This document shows, piece by piece, positions 1 to 12,625 of a stretch of 64,000 bases of DNA (positions are counted from its first letter, which is position 1; each line of letters opens with the position of its first letter). The stretch is taken from the NCBI RefSeq assembly GCF_000499845.2, contig NC_023751.2:37685309-37749308 (forward strand), read 5' to 3'. The notes under the pieces are model-generated. The model did not search any database. It saw only the letters and a program-made list of their open reading frames with translations, and was not told the DNA's origin. A program made the position numbers and the translations under genes. Source of the DNA: Phaseolus vulgaris. Its lineage: Eukaryota > Streptophyta > Magnoliopsida > Fabales > Fabaceae.

Positions 1-28
1 ATAAAGGAGATGGGATGCATAAAAATAC

Positions 29-372
29 CTCTCCAGTAACATATTGTAATTTAAAGGGAATGATAGACCATCATCATCTTTGTCTCCACTACATGCTCCA
101 GTCTTTGAATACCACGCATGATACCTTCTAGGCAAAAGTTCATGCTCAAGAAGCTCATTCCAAAATTGTAAATAAGTTTTATGACATGGCCCAGCTGAAA
201 GAAAGTGCATAATGAGAAAATAAACTTCCCTAAGGTCAATATCCACATCCATGTTATGATTCTGATTTGCCTTGTCATGCTCAGCTTTCTTAGGCATCTT
301 ACTGGAAAAGGTCAAATGTTTCATATTAATGGAAGGTGCATGGCCAGAAGGAGCATACTTCTGCAAAGCCAT
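29..372 (-). CDS. Bromodomain/WD40-repeat (BRWD/PHIP-type) protein, first coding exon (partial gene)
   Basis: This is a minus-strand exon running from a TTTACAG acceptor (ending at 377) to a donor AG|GTATTT at 28/27; the rest of the gene lies beyond position 1. The ATG at 372 is the first Met after the acceptor. The 114 complete codons include MDVDIDLREVYFLIMHFLSA, then GPCHKTYLQFWNELLEHELL, LPRRYHAWYS and an acidic GDKDDDGLSFPLNYN stretch. I recognise this as the conserved N-terminal region in front of the WD40 propeller in plant BRWD-type proteins (WD40 repeats plus a C-terminal bromodomain, presumed nuclear chromatin readers). The WD40 and bromodomain parts are outside the window, so the family call rests on this N-terminal region only. 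The reading frame is open through the exon and ends in split-codon phase 2. Confidence 0.75.
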
Positions 373-376
373 ATTC

Positions 377-3150
377 CTGTAAAGCACCAGAGGAACAAAT
401 AAAACACTAATTCTATAAATTGTGTACCTATAGTTGAGAAAAGTAGTGATAATAAAATTAAAGACAATAACGGAGAAAAAAATTAAACAAAAGATAACAA
501 ACAAAGAATGGCCAATATTCTAATTTTGAATTCATTTATAAAGAAAGAATATAGGATAAAACATTAGTAACACTTTCTTTTGCCTGCTTGTTTCCCATGA
601 TTCCACTGTCCCAAGAAAAAATAATGATAATTATCACCTTCCATCGTATCATACCTTCACCCCCAAACATATACAAATTTTAATTTTATCTCAAAATTAA
701 GCAGTGAAGCAAGAGACATGACTAAATAACAACTAAAACCACCAGCCCTGTCTAATACTAACATCCTTAACAACACAGTTGTAACAATCACACAAGGGCT
801 TCCCAATGCACAAGGCTCCCAAGGGCAGATGAATGCCACCTCACTCCCACAAGCAAAATCCATGAAGTCCAAGTCACAAAGAAAAAAACTTGCAATTGCA
901 CAAAGGCTTAACCACAATATAGGAATAACATCAGAAAAAAAAAACCGTTTAAATGAAAATATAGCTTATTTATCCTCATCCCCAAGACAGATAACAATGC
1001 CATTCAGAGGAAGGGTTCTGTTGCAGAAGAGAGTAATCTCCATCAGAGACAAAGATTGCCTTTCTGGAAGTGACAAGAGAACAAATAAAATGAAATGCCA
1101 CAAATAAAAATCAAGATCATCACAAAGCACGTAAAGTATGATCCAAATATAAACCAAGTAATCATCTGCTCACAAATTTGTTGATCTGTTAATTGTTACA
1201 AGTTGGGAGGTGTAATGAAATGAGAGAACAGTGAGAATGAGACCACACTACCCTTACAAACATAGAACAGGAGGAAAAAAGATGAAAGTAGGGCAGAGTT
1301 TGAAAGTTTTGACCAAGTCAACAGTAACCACCCCAATACTTTAGTGCTGGTCTAAAAATAATTGGTTGTGCCTGCTTTGCTAAAATTGTCAAAACATCCT
1401 TCACAGTACGTGATCTAGCTATCAAAAAATTATCATTAAGAAATCAACCTCCTTTGAAAGTCAGCACTTTCAATGAAATTGTGTTAAAAATCTCACATTA
1501 ACTAAAGGTAAGGCTTAATTACAGTATGTAAGTGGGGTCACCTTACAAGTCAGTTTTGTGAGATTGAGTTAGACTTAAACCTAATTCCAAATATGATATC
1601 AGAGTCTATCCTAGCAAAGTTTGTTAGGCCTATCATGTCACCCGATATCGAACCACCAACAAATATCTTGTCCCACACTCGAGATGTTTAATCCTTAGTG
1701 TGAGAGGTGTGTTAGAAATCTCACATCCACTAAATATAAGGTCAAACTATAATATATAAGTGGAAGCAAACCTTACCTTACAAGTCAATTTTGTAAAATT
1801 GAATTAGGCTTAAATCTACTTCTTAATAAATTGCAGGTGCACTTTTGTAAAAGCCATAAGTAACTCAACAACAGTACAAAGAAGATATTCAAATTCTATA
1901 ATCTTTTTTACTTTCAAAGAGATGAACCAACAAGCACATTCTTCCAATTTGATACTCTGAGCATTCTGGCCATTTTCCACTCCATATCCCTCTTCCTTGC
2001 TCCGCATTCATAATTAAGGTTGCATACATCAACCCTCCCCAAACCCCACTAGCTGCCTCATCAACTGAATTGCCCTCTTTATCCCTCATCTAGCATACCT
2101 TACCTTCATTATATGCAACATATGGCAATGCTCCAGCAACAGAAAGCCCTTAATTGTTCTAGTAACACATTGCCTAAAGCTACTAGCCCTTCAAATATTT
2201 AAGTTAAAAACAGAAAATTTCACCCAAGTGCATGGTCTGCCATCAAATCCAGAACATTTCCCAACACAAAACCTATCCAGCAAACACACACAAAAAGTCT
2301 AAACATAGAACGAAAATAAGGGTCAGCACACAAACAATTAAGCACCAAAATGTCAGTCCTGCGTTCACACTCAAAAACTACTCCAATAAAGGCAAATGAT
2401 AACAAAATATCTGCAACATTAGACATTAAATGAAAACAAACACTCAACCCCTACCCTACTCAGATTTTCAAAGCAATACTCCCACATAAACTCAAATTCC
2501 ATTCAGCATCAATCAAACACACAATCAAAACAAAGAGTAATTAAAATTCAAAGAAAAAAAAACTTACAGATGAGTGACAAGTTCAACCAGAGAAGCACCC
2601 TCCAAAACTCTCATCTACACCTCTGAAACCCTGACCCTCCAGAGAATCCATCACACATTCCTCTGCACCATTAAAATAAACCCTAATTTTAACATGACAA
2701 AACTTCACAACCACAGAAACCAACCACAACACCCAACAAAAATGACCACAAACAACCAATCACAGCAAATCCAACACACGCCAAAAAAAACATCAATCCT
2801 GTAGAATCTAGAACCAAAATTTTCCAAATTGTAAAACCAAAACAAACATTTTTTATTAAAACAAGGATAAATAAAGAGGTTACTCTTAGTTGCTCTACCT
2901 TGAGAGGTTGGAGAAGTGAAATTCGAAAAAACAGTAATGGTGCCCTGGGCCAGTCAAATTAGGCAGAAGGAACGTGTTAGGATTAGGATGTGAATCGACA
3001 CAATGCAAATTAAGATTCAAAAGGAAGCTCTCTGCAGTGCTATGCCTACAGTTTTTTCAGTGCTTACGATAGAAGTATAATGTAGAGAGGCACAGGAACA
3101 GAACGGGAAAAAGAAGAAGAATGAGAGAGAACGACGAAAGAAGGAAAGGG
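377..3150 (-). other. 5'UTR intron and leader exon of the BRWD-type gene
   Basis: The acceptor at 377 lies four bases before the start codon, so the exon(s) upstream are untranslated. A good minus-strand donor (ATCT|GTAAGTTT) reads at 2567/2566, giving an intron of about 2.2 kb (377-2567). The leader exon would run from 2568 to somewhere near 3100-3170, where the composition changes to the AT-rich intergenic type. I cannot fix the transcription start or exclude additional small leader exons. The intron holds a TRIM retrotransposon at 1482-1828 and no convincing coding sequence. Confidence 0.5.
1482..1828 (+). mobile_element. TRIM (miniature LTR retrotransposon)
   Basis: There are two related copies of about 112-119 bp, at 1482-1593 and 1710-1828, both starting TGTTA and sharing AAATCTCACAT, TAAGTGG, CTTACAAGTCA and TTAGRCTTAAA. 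Directly after the first copy is TGATATCAGAG, a slightly decayed form of the initiator-Met tRNA primer site (TGGTATCAGAGC) used by many plant LTR elements. Directly before the second copy is a purine-rich GTGTGAGAGGTG tract. The flanks share AATTG (1477-1481 and 1829-1833), a 5-bp target-site duplication. The interior is only about 116 bp and non-coding. Together these define a terminal-repeat retrotransposon in miniature inside the BRWD 5'UTR intron. Confidence 0.8.
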
Positions 3151-3179
3151 ATTGAACCAAACGATGCGTTTTATGCCTT

Positions 3180-6100
3180 TCGGTGCCTCTCGTAGCCTAA
3201 GAGTACATGTCTCAATAAAATAATAATTTTAGATATTATCTTGTAAATTTAATTCTAGTTTAATATGTAATTTAAAAAATAAATAATGATAAAAATACAA
3301 AATTAGAAAAAAAAAACTCTGTTAATTGTGAAAGATTTCAGTGGTGTTGAAAATTAAAACTGAATAAATGATAAAATCTAAATATTTTAAATGTAAATAA
3401 ATGTTTAGCAGTATTATCAAAAAAAATCATACATGTTTCCATACAACATTTTGTTTAGATTTGCTTCATGTATTTGGATAAAGTTATTCAGTCAAAAAAT
3501 ACAATTTTTTAGAATAAAAAAAAACTACATAAATCTTTTTTATTAAATTTTGAGAAAATAAAAATTATATAAATAACATTGACTTTTTTGCGTGTTAAAA
3601 GTTGACAATTGATAATTCAGTTAATAACTAACCGGTGGGAAGGAAACGGACAATATTTCACGCTTTGAAAAGTTATAGGAACTCTTTTTTACATTAAATA
3701 TTTATATTTTATTTAAAGTATTTATTCTCTTTATCTATAAAATAAAATAATATATAAATATTTTTTCTTGTTTACTAATACTAAGTATTATAAATAAATA
3801 TTTGTGACTGTAAACAAAAATTTAAAATTATTCATAATAAATATTATTAATGATTTTAAATTTTGAAATAATAGAATGATTAGAACATTTTTAAAATTAA
3901 GAATTTGAATATTTTAAAATATAAAAAATAACTAAATTATATGAAAATTATTGAAAACAAAATTTTATTTATATATATTTACTGAAATAAATTATGAGAT
4001 TTTTCAATTACGATATAATTTTTTTATCTCAACAAGTTTTTCTGTTATTTCACCGAAACATTTTATTGTTTCACTTATAATCTAACATATACTTTGTAAA
4101 TTTAAACATAATACAACTTTTAAAAAATTAAGATAATAAACAAATCATTGTAATTGTGATGATAATAAACAAAACTCTTAAAAATAAACAGAAAATAAGA
4201 TACTTTAAAAAAAACTTGAATGTGTTAGTATGCTTATCTAAATATATCTAAATACATATAATAAAAGTAATAATTTTTATATATAGCAATCAAATAGTAA
4301 TAATATTTTAATTCATGTTCTATTTTAAACTTATTTTAATTATTTTATTTATTATTTTACAATAAGTTACCGTGTTTATATCTTAAAATTATAATTATGA
4401 TAATAAATTTTACTATAGAAAAAATTTCATTTCATAATTTTTTCAATTATATTTATTTCCTGATTTTTTAAAAATTAAATTTACACTTATTTTAATTGTA
4501 TTATGATTAACAATTATATTTATATTTATATTAAAATTATAGTATATTAATGTATGTATTAAATATCTAAAATAATAATGGTTTAGTTAAATTAATTATA
4601 TATTTTATAATTATTTACTTATTTTATAATACATTGATATTTGTACAAAAGTGTAATTTTGTATGTTTTTATAAGAAATTTTATAATTGGATGACAATAT
4701 TTTTTAAAAATAATATGTAAATAATTTAATTATTTAAAAATATTATTTATTTTAACCTTTATCATTTAAAACTAACAAATATATAAATTTAAGAAACACG
4801 AGTCAATTTTTAAAAAAAAAAATGAAACACTAAAACAAAATATGTAAGCTTATCTTTTTCTCAAAGTATGTATTCTTCTTTTAGACTTTCATAAATGTTC
4901 AAGAATTAATTTGATTATTGTTCCATATAGATTTTAACTGGGTTTTTGTATACTGTAGTGTTTGTTGATTGCATGAAATCAGCATTTCATGACTTGGTAT
5001 TCATTTGTTCATAAACAAGATTAGAAAGTTGCATTTCTACTAGTTTTAGTTTTAGATTAGTTAAAATTTTAGACTCTTAACTATTATTAAACCAAAATAA
5101 AAGTTAAAATTATAAAAGAATCAAAAATTGATGTCAAAATATGTGTCAAAAAGAGAAATGAGAATACACAATAAGGAAAGTAAAGCAAAGTAATTAAAAA
5201 TAATTAAAGCTTTTTAGTGCAACATTAAATTGAAAATCCTTTACTTCAAATAATTCTCATATACTTGTTTGATTCTTCACATCTTTCCTATCATAGATTC
5301 ATAGCTATATTTTAACACTTGATCGTGTTAAATGTTAAAAGTCTAATAAAATTCACACAAATAAAATATTGATTATTTTAATTTTTATAAAGTTTAATCA
5401 CCAATTTGTTTTGAGTCATTTAATATTGTGACTATACTTACTAGAAAAAAATATATAGAAAATGAATATCATGTAAGATTTTCTTTAAAAAAACATAATC
5501 ATTACTTTTCTTTTTTAAGGAGGTTGTTTAAGGAATCTATAATAAAGTTCTAAGTCATGTTCATATCTGTTTTCTTATACAAACTAAGTAAACTTTCATT
5601 GTTCCATTCTTGAGTCTAATCCTCATGTTTGTAGTTAGAACAATTTCTTTCCTTTTAGAATAATTAATACATCTATTAATTTAGCAATGAATTAAATGGA
5701 TTATAATTGAAATAATTAATATCATTCTATCTTCATGTACTTCAGTTTTCTTACACTTTCTTGTTCAAAATGTCATTTTATTATAATGGATATTGGCATG
5801 TTATAAAGAAAATATATGAGACTTTCTAAGGTCCTGAACAACTGTGATGGGTGGAAGTAGTAAATGATTTCAAAATAAAGTACATGTTTCTTATAGGTCA
5901 ACGCAGAAAAAAAAAAAGTTATAATTCATTCGTGATTTCTAATTGGTAAAAAAAGGAAAACAACTGATAAATTGAAAAACAAAAATGTGTATAAAAGAGA
6001 GTGATATGTCATAAGAAGTGTTAAACGACAAGAAAAAAATACTACAAAATGAAAGCATTTCAAATACCTAAAGTTGCATCCATATGAACTTTAGTTGTCT

Positions 6101-6260
6101 TACAATAATCCTACCACTCATAATGTTGTATTTAATGTAAGCACTAATGACATACAATTTTTTCTTAGCATAATACATTAAGATTTAATGCACATTCATT
6201 ACTTACTCATTTACTATTGCTCTTAAGTTAGTTAAGGACTTCTTGTACAAAGAGAAAATC
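3180..6260. other. Gene-free AT-rich intergenic stretch
   Basis: The stretch is very AT-rich with frequent poly-A and poly-T runs. I see no open frame with protein-like composition, no RNA gene and no repeat with recognisable ends. It separates the BRWD leader exon from the TNP2 remnant. Confidence 0.5.
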
Positions 6261-6269
6261 ATGTAATAA

Positions 6270-6890
6270 TGTTATTAGCAACAAATACAAATACGAGAAG
6301 TAGTTGCTAACGACACTACACTCTCCTTTTATACTTCATGTCCATCAAAGTATATTATTGGCCTCATATTTACAATTGAATAGTGTATTTTCTTTTGGAA
6401 GCATGTCCTTCACCAACTGGAGTAATTTTCTGAAGCTTTTATCAATTCACTCATTATTTGCCTTCAAATTCACCAACCCTAACACCACTGACAACCGTGT
6501 GAACTTAGTCAAACTAGGATAAAGCAGAGTCTTTGCATTGGTATTCATTTTTTCATGCACATGTGTTTGTGAAAACAATTATACTTCAATCATGAATCAT
6601 ATTCTCCAACCGATCCTCCAAATTTGAATCAATTGAATTATCAATTTCGTTGACATTTGAAAAATCTAACAATTAATCATACCATGTCCATGTCTCATAA
6701 CTTTTAAGAAACTCATTGCACAAAAGATGCTCCTTGATTTCTTCAACCCCCACCTTTCTTCCATTTATTTTGCTGAACAAACTGCAAAAAAATCCTCCAC
6801 CCATATACCCATACTTATAAGTTATACAATGTTTATTAATCCAACTTTGATCTTTAACTAGGTTATGTAGGCATGAGATGAACATTTCAA
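6270..6890 (-). pseudogene. CACTA (En/Spm) TNP2-type transposase remnant
   Basis: Minus-strand translation gives DQSWINKHCITYKYGYMGGG followed by NGRKVGVEEIKEHLLCNEFL and KSYETWTW, which I recognise as the transposase-associated N-terminal domain of plant TNP2-like CACTA transposases. After a stop at about 6676 the same similarity continues (LLDFSNVNE, IDSNLEDRLENMI). Further downstream, in shifted frames, comes KANNEWIDKSF with RKLLQLVKDMLPKENTLFNC, the region that precedes the catalytic transposase domain. Several stops and frame changes show it is dead. I could not identify the element's ends, and no catalytic part is visible. Confidence 0.7.
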
Positions 6891-6894
6891 TGCA

Positions 6895-9280
6895 ATCTCA
6901 CTTTTTTAACCAATGTGTGTTCCTACCCATTCAAGAAGATTCATTTTCTATAGTTAATTAATACATAATCATTAATCAACATTTCTTATATTTCACAAAA
7001 AATCAACATCATTTCGCATTAATCTGTCAAGTGGCACAACATGAAAGTCGTGACATCAAATCTACCACAATCAAATATGTATTATGGGATCAAAACAAGA
7101 TGTAATCAACCAAGAGTTATGCAATATATAAAATGTGATTAAAACATATAAAATCGTTCAACTGAACAATTCAAGATTCAATTCAACTATTGTTAGTACT
7201 ACCTTATATTGTTTTTATATAAAAGAAATATGAACATTTTATAATACTTTCTTAGTATTGAATCGAATCTCAAATGGGACATTAAGATTCACTCAATGCA
7301 TTATAATTTTACTGAAATTTTGACAACATAACATCTAAATTATGGACATAAAAAGAAAGTTAAATAATCACAAGTTATCATTGAGTTGCAAAATTCAAAA
7401 CAAAATATAAGATAATGTCTAAAAACTTGTCAAAGTATCATTTTACTTGTTTTTTTTATTTAATGTAACCTACATACATGTGCTACCAAAAAACCCTAAC
7501 AAAACATAACCACATTTATCATTATTTCTCATTTTTATGATTGTTTTTTTTGTAGATTTCACATATCGAAATAATCAGATTTAACTTCAATGTATCATTG
7601 TCAAACAAAGGTTGAAAAACATCTAAACTCATATTTTCATCATTCTTAACAACACAAAAATATCACTACATTGATAATGCGACATGAATATAAAGATGAA
7701 TTAGGAACTACGAGTCATGCACCACACAAATCGCCACTCGAAGTCGCGAACCAACACTACAAAGTCATGAACCACTACTCCATCATGAACCGCCACCAAG
7801 ACCACAACACGAAAACAACCCATATATATCAATTGAAAAGACCTTATAATGTGACACAATGCAAAAATACTTAACCCACCAAGGAATCACAATGCAAGGC
7901 AAAGAGAAACGAAGTAACACAATTCCAACAAGAGAGCAAGAAGAGAAGAAAAATGGTGAAAAAATGAACAATAAAACAGTATAAATAACACATGTAAAAT
8001 TATTTTTCAGTATGAATTTTCGTCATATGCCAAGACGACAACGCTTTCTATTGAAGGCGTTGTCGTATATACACTAAATACAAAAGGACATAAGTCACAT
8101 AATATGACACTTCTTTTGTGATTCACATCATTTTTAGTCATTGTTTAACTATTTTACACAACTTGTTAGTGTTTTAGTTGTCTTTTTTTGTCATAGACAA
8201 TAAGATAGAGGTACTTTCGTTTTCCTAAATTCTAATTACTCAACATAACTCATTGCCATAGGAGTTCGTTTCTTACTTTGTGTTGGTACATGGTTTCATA
8301 GTTAACTCTAGGTGGTTGAGATACACATGTTTTTTTTTCATTGACACTAAAAATATGGCCATTGTAACATCAACATCATAATAGTGTTATGTTACTCCAT
8401 GCATTTAAGGGAACAATGAAGGTCTAAAAAAATATTACAAGCGTATAATTAATAAAGGTGACAAATTTTCACTAAATTGGGTAATTTATTTTCAAAATTA
8501 TTAAAATGGATAAATTTTAAAAAAATTTATAAAATTGTTAAGTTGTGTTTAACACAAGACTTCAAAATAAGAAGTTGTGTTTTTAAAAAATGACTTTTAT
8601 ATTGAAATAGAAGTCGTGTTTTGAATACACAAATTTTTATTATTACTTTATTTTTGTTTTTAGTAAAATCGTATGCTTAATACACTTTTTAGATTTTAAA
8701 AATTATTTTATTTTTTTATATAAGTCGTGCTCTTAATGCACAATTTTTATTTTATTTTTTATAAAGCACATATGTGCTTCAAAATAAGAACAAAGGAAAA
8801 ATAGAAAATTAAAGTATGTGTGCTTATGAGCATAAGTTAAGTGAGATTCAAAATTTAACATGTATACTGAGAATATTTCAAGTGCCATAATTTTGCTTCT
8901 TCTTTCATTTACCGTAATAAGGATAATGAAATTTGAGGTCATAAACATAGACGACAACTTCGACGATGTTGTAGGTGGCGAACCACACTCTCATCTTGTT
9001 ATGGGGTAGTTTAATTTTCGCAACCCACACTAGTACAAAATATGAAAACAACGACCCTTTATTTAGTGCGGCTTTGCGCTTAAACGCATTTGTAAAAAAC
9101 GCGGTGGCATTTTTGTAATTAAATTGATTTATAAATGCGGTTCTAGGGTAAGACCGCATTGTCTCTTTCTCACTCCTTAATATGATTATAAATGAGTTTG
9201 TCATGAAAGTGGGAAGAAAATACTCGTTCTTGTTCCTTCGGCTTTCTTGGTAGAACTTTTGGAGAATATCCCTATGGTAA
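6895..9280. other. Non-coding stretch with repeat debris
   Basis: No gene is supported here. There are scattered AAGTYGTGTTTT-like motifs in both orientations (about 8540-8750), a short stem around GACGACAACGC/GCGTTGTCG (8035-8070), and a CACTAGTACAAAA motif at about 9027 that resembles a CACTA terminus but has no partner. The short open frames are low-complexity or cross these repeats. Confidence 0.4.
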
Positions 9281-9284
9281 AGGT

Positions 9285-10945
9285 AGGTTTGTTTCTTCCT
9301 ACACCTTCATTTGCTCCTCTCACCCCACAAGTAAAGCAAAAGATCATTTTGTCCTTAAAAATACATTTCGGGTTCTAAAATATGGAAATGTATGTTTTTC
9401 TATTTACACATCTTGGATTGTATAATCTAGAATGTTTATGGATTGTATAATATAGAAGGTTTATGGATTGTATAATACATAAGGTTCTTCCAGATTATAC
9501 AATCCAGAATAATTTTTTTTTCTTGAAAAAAGTACATTCTAGATTACAAAATCTAAAAGGTATTCCTGAGTCCAGAAATACTTTCCAGATTCTGTAATCT
9601 GAAAATACCTTATAGATTTTATGATCCGGAATGTATATTTTTTAAACAAACTCATTTTGGATTATAGAATTCGAAAGGTATTTCTAATATGAAAATATCT
9701 TATGAATTCTATAATCTGGATTTTTTTGTAGACCATCTATTCTAAAATGAAAAAATTAATAAAATAAAATGTATTTTTAATATTTTAAGAAGTATGAGAT
9801 GTAACAAGTTATGGGGTGCAAGAAGAAAAAGCCTAAAGGTAGAGAGAAGAGCCCAAAGGCTCAAACCCCAAAGACCCAAAGGGGACTCTTTCTTCCTACA
9901 CCTCCATACCTTCTTGTGCCACCCCATACTAAATATGAAAATACCATTTTATCCTTTTTTTTTTCACCCCCTTGAATTTAAAAAATAAGCCTATGGATTA
10001 TGTAATCCGGAATCCGGATTACATAATCCGGAAGTCAATTTCATATTTAGAAAAGACTTCTGGATTATGTAATCCGGAAGCTAATAACACATATGAAAAA
10101 AAGACTTTCGGATTACATAATCCATAAGCTAATCTTATGTATAGAAAAGACTTCCAGATTATGTAATCCGGAATCTAATCACAAAAGACTTCCGGATTAC
10201 ATAATTCGGAAGCTAATTCTGAATCTAGAAAAAGACTTCCGGATTATGTAATCCGGAATATTGAAAAGGGTATTTTTGGAATAAGAAAAATTTATGGGGG
10301 TGGCACAAGAAGGTATGCAGGAAGAAGCAGCCCCCAAAGGGGTACAATTTAAGAAAATAGAGCCCAAGGTGTTTGAGGCACTTGTGGCAGTTTCTTCTTG
10401 CACCCCTACATTTCTTCCTTCACCCCCACAAAGTTGCGCAAAGACAAAACTGTCCCTATATAAATTGTATATTTTTTTTTTGTATTCCGGATTATGAAAT
10501 CCGGTAAATTTTCGGATTGGCGCTTCTGGTAAATTTTTGGATTGGCGCATCCGGTAATCTCCCAGATTGATGCTTCTGGTAGTACATGAATGATAGTGTT
10601 AATCCAAAATAAAAAAATGCAAAACATCTATAATTGAAAAAACCATTCTGGATCCGCCAATCCGTAATTCAAAATATGCATTCCGGATTCAGAAATCCAT
10701 AATTGAAAAAAATCATTCTGGATCCACCAATCCGTAATAGACATTAGGCTTCCGGATTCAGCAATATGGAAATCAATAATTTATGCAAACTTTGCTTCCA
10801 GAACACCCCCTCATCCAGAATGCAACATGATTCACTTCCGGATTGATGAATCCGTAACACACTCCCAGATCTCGAAAATGTGAGGTCAGTTTCGGAATTT
10901 ACAAAATTATGGGGGTACAGAAAGAAAAATGTAGGGGTGCAGCCG
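9285..10945. repeat. Array of palindromic modules with inverted terminal-like boundaries
   Basis: Three adjacent modules each contain many short palindromes of one type: GGATTGTATAATC-like (about 9415-9725), GGATTATGTAATCC (about 9993-10258) and GGATTGGCGCATCC-like (about 10485-10860). Between and around them are boundary blocks in inverted orientation. CTTCCTACACCTCCATACC at 9893 and ACCTTCTTGTGCCACCCC match the reverse complement of the block at about 10292-10335. GCACCCCTACATTTCTTCC at about 10400 matches the complement of the block at about 10905-10940. In the middle module the seven palindromes alternate strictly between a TG and a CA centre. This looks like a family of non-autonomous DNA elements or their subterminal arrays. 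No protein is encoded. Confidence 0.65.
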
Positions 10946-10949
10946 ACAT

Positions 10950-12390
10950 TTGTTAATATCTACTTTGTAAAATAAATAACATACTCTTCCTCAATCTCTC
11001 CTCTCTACCCATTCTTTTCATTAAAGAGAAGACGTGTATTAAGAATTTGACTTCTAAAATAATAAAATATTCTTTTAGAAAAACAAAAGTAGTACATTAA
11101 AAATATGACTTCACTAAAAACAAAAATTAAAATCAAATATCATGTATTTCTATTTTAATCAGAAGTCGTGTTTCTTAAATATGATTTATTTATTTATATA
11201 ATTTTTAAAAATCTATTCATTTTGATAAATTTGAAAAAAAAAATTATTTGTTTGGTGAAAAAACCTAAAGGTGGCAGTAGATTACGAGTATGCCCCCCCT
11301 ATAGTTGGTGGCTTCTTGGGCTTAAACAAGAACGTGTGGGCCCATGCTCTGTGAAAGTAGAGTTGTTCAAGAACTTTGTACTCATTCATTTAGAATTGTT
11401 CCTTCCTTGGCATCATCCAAAGATACCACAGTTCAAATAAAGAATATACATTGATTTCTATATATAAATATTACATTAAAATCATGATAGAAAAGGATAC
11501 TTAAATTTTTATTTTTTTAACATTTTATCATTTTAAAAATTCTTAATTATCTTATCGAGTATTTCTTAATAATTTCAATTGTATCCTAGTTTTAAAAATG
11601 ATTGTAGGGGCACTCTTATATTATTACCAAGTTACTTCAATATTTTAGAAATTAAAAAATGTGTTTCAGAAAAGATATTTCAAAAAAAGATTTTTTATTC
11701 TGAAAATATTTTTTGCTTACAAAATTCTTATTCTGAGAATACTTTTCATTTACAAAATTTCTGTTCCAAAATTATAAAAAATAATTCTTGTATTTCAAAA
11801 AAATGTAAAGATGGAGTAATACTGTCACATATTACACTGCCTTTACACATCTTGAATGAGTCGTGATGTTAATAAGTGATTCACTTTTTTTTCTAATAAA
11901 TAAATAAGTGATTCACTTATTTTATACAATTTTTCAGAACTTATCAATTTTTATAATAATATTTTTCTAGTATTATATAGATTTAAAATATCATCTAGAG
12001 TTAAAAAAATGAAATACATGTAATATCAAAAAATATAAATTGAGTATATTAATCTCAATGTTTATGGCATGTACCACATATGTGAGACTATATTTCAATG
12101 CATAGAAGAATACTAAATTTCTCATAAATGCAGTTGACTTTTCTAAATGATATGTACAAAAGATAGGAAATTAATAAACAAATTAAAAAGATATATATAA
12201 ACAAAAAGAAAGATATATATCCATGTAGCAATGGAAGGTATTTGTATGAAAGGGGCAATTTTTCCTCTTTATTACTTAAATATGATCGCTTTTGAAAAAG
12301 TTATGAGGTTGAAAAAATCGTATGGATGTGAGATGATTTTATTTATTATGAAAAATTTGTGTTAAAGTTAAATGATTTTGATCAAGTAAA
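10950..12390. other. Gene-free AT-rich stretch
   Basis: Short open frames (for example around 11168-11440 and 11579-11866) have low-complexity, AT-driven composition and no recognisable motif. I see no element boundaries. Confidence 0.4.
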
Positions 12391-12394
12391 GTCG

Positions 12395-12625
12395 TCTTAA
12401 TAATTACTATAAAAAAATAATTAAATTTAAAGATATAAAATAAGTAGTCCTTATATTCATTAAATTAGATATTATTTTAGAAACTAAAAAATAATTGTAT
12501 TTAAAGTGGTTTTTGTTATTAATAAAAATTTATAAAATAAAAATTGGTATCTAAATTAGCTACCAAAGTTTTAACTGTTAATATTTTAAATTCTAAATTA
12601 GTCCCTAAAAGACTAATAAATGGAG
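12395..12625. mobile_element. Degenerate fragment of the CACTA-type MITE family
   Basis: AAATTAGATATTATTTTAGAAACTAA, GGTATCTAAATTAGCTACCAAAGTTTTAACT and related words match the interior of the complete MITEs at 20133 and 46395, but the termini are missing. The right side abuts the LINE ORF1 remnant. Confidence 0.5.

Noticed and set aside
2574..2804. Open frame rich in Thr, Asn and His
   Set aside because: It lies in the leader exon region on the opposite strand, and its composition comes from A/C-rich sequence.
9020..9050. CACTA element end (CACTAGTACAAAA)
   Set aside because: No matching inverted terminus or 3-bp duplication found nearby, and its orientation does not fit the TNP2 remnant at 6.3 kb.
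9990..10260. CRISPR-like regular repeats with spacers
   Set aside because: The genome is a plant nuclear one. The spacers resemble each other and the repeats are palindromes in alternating orientation, which fits transposon subterminal arrays.
10197..10550. Minus-strand open frame of 117 codons
   Set aside because: It runs through the palindrome array and its peptide is a translation of the repeats.
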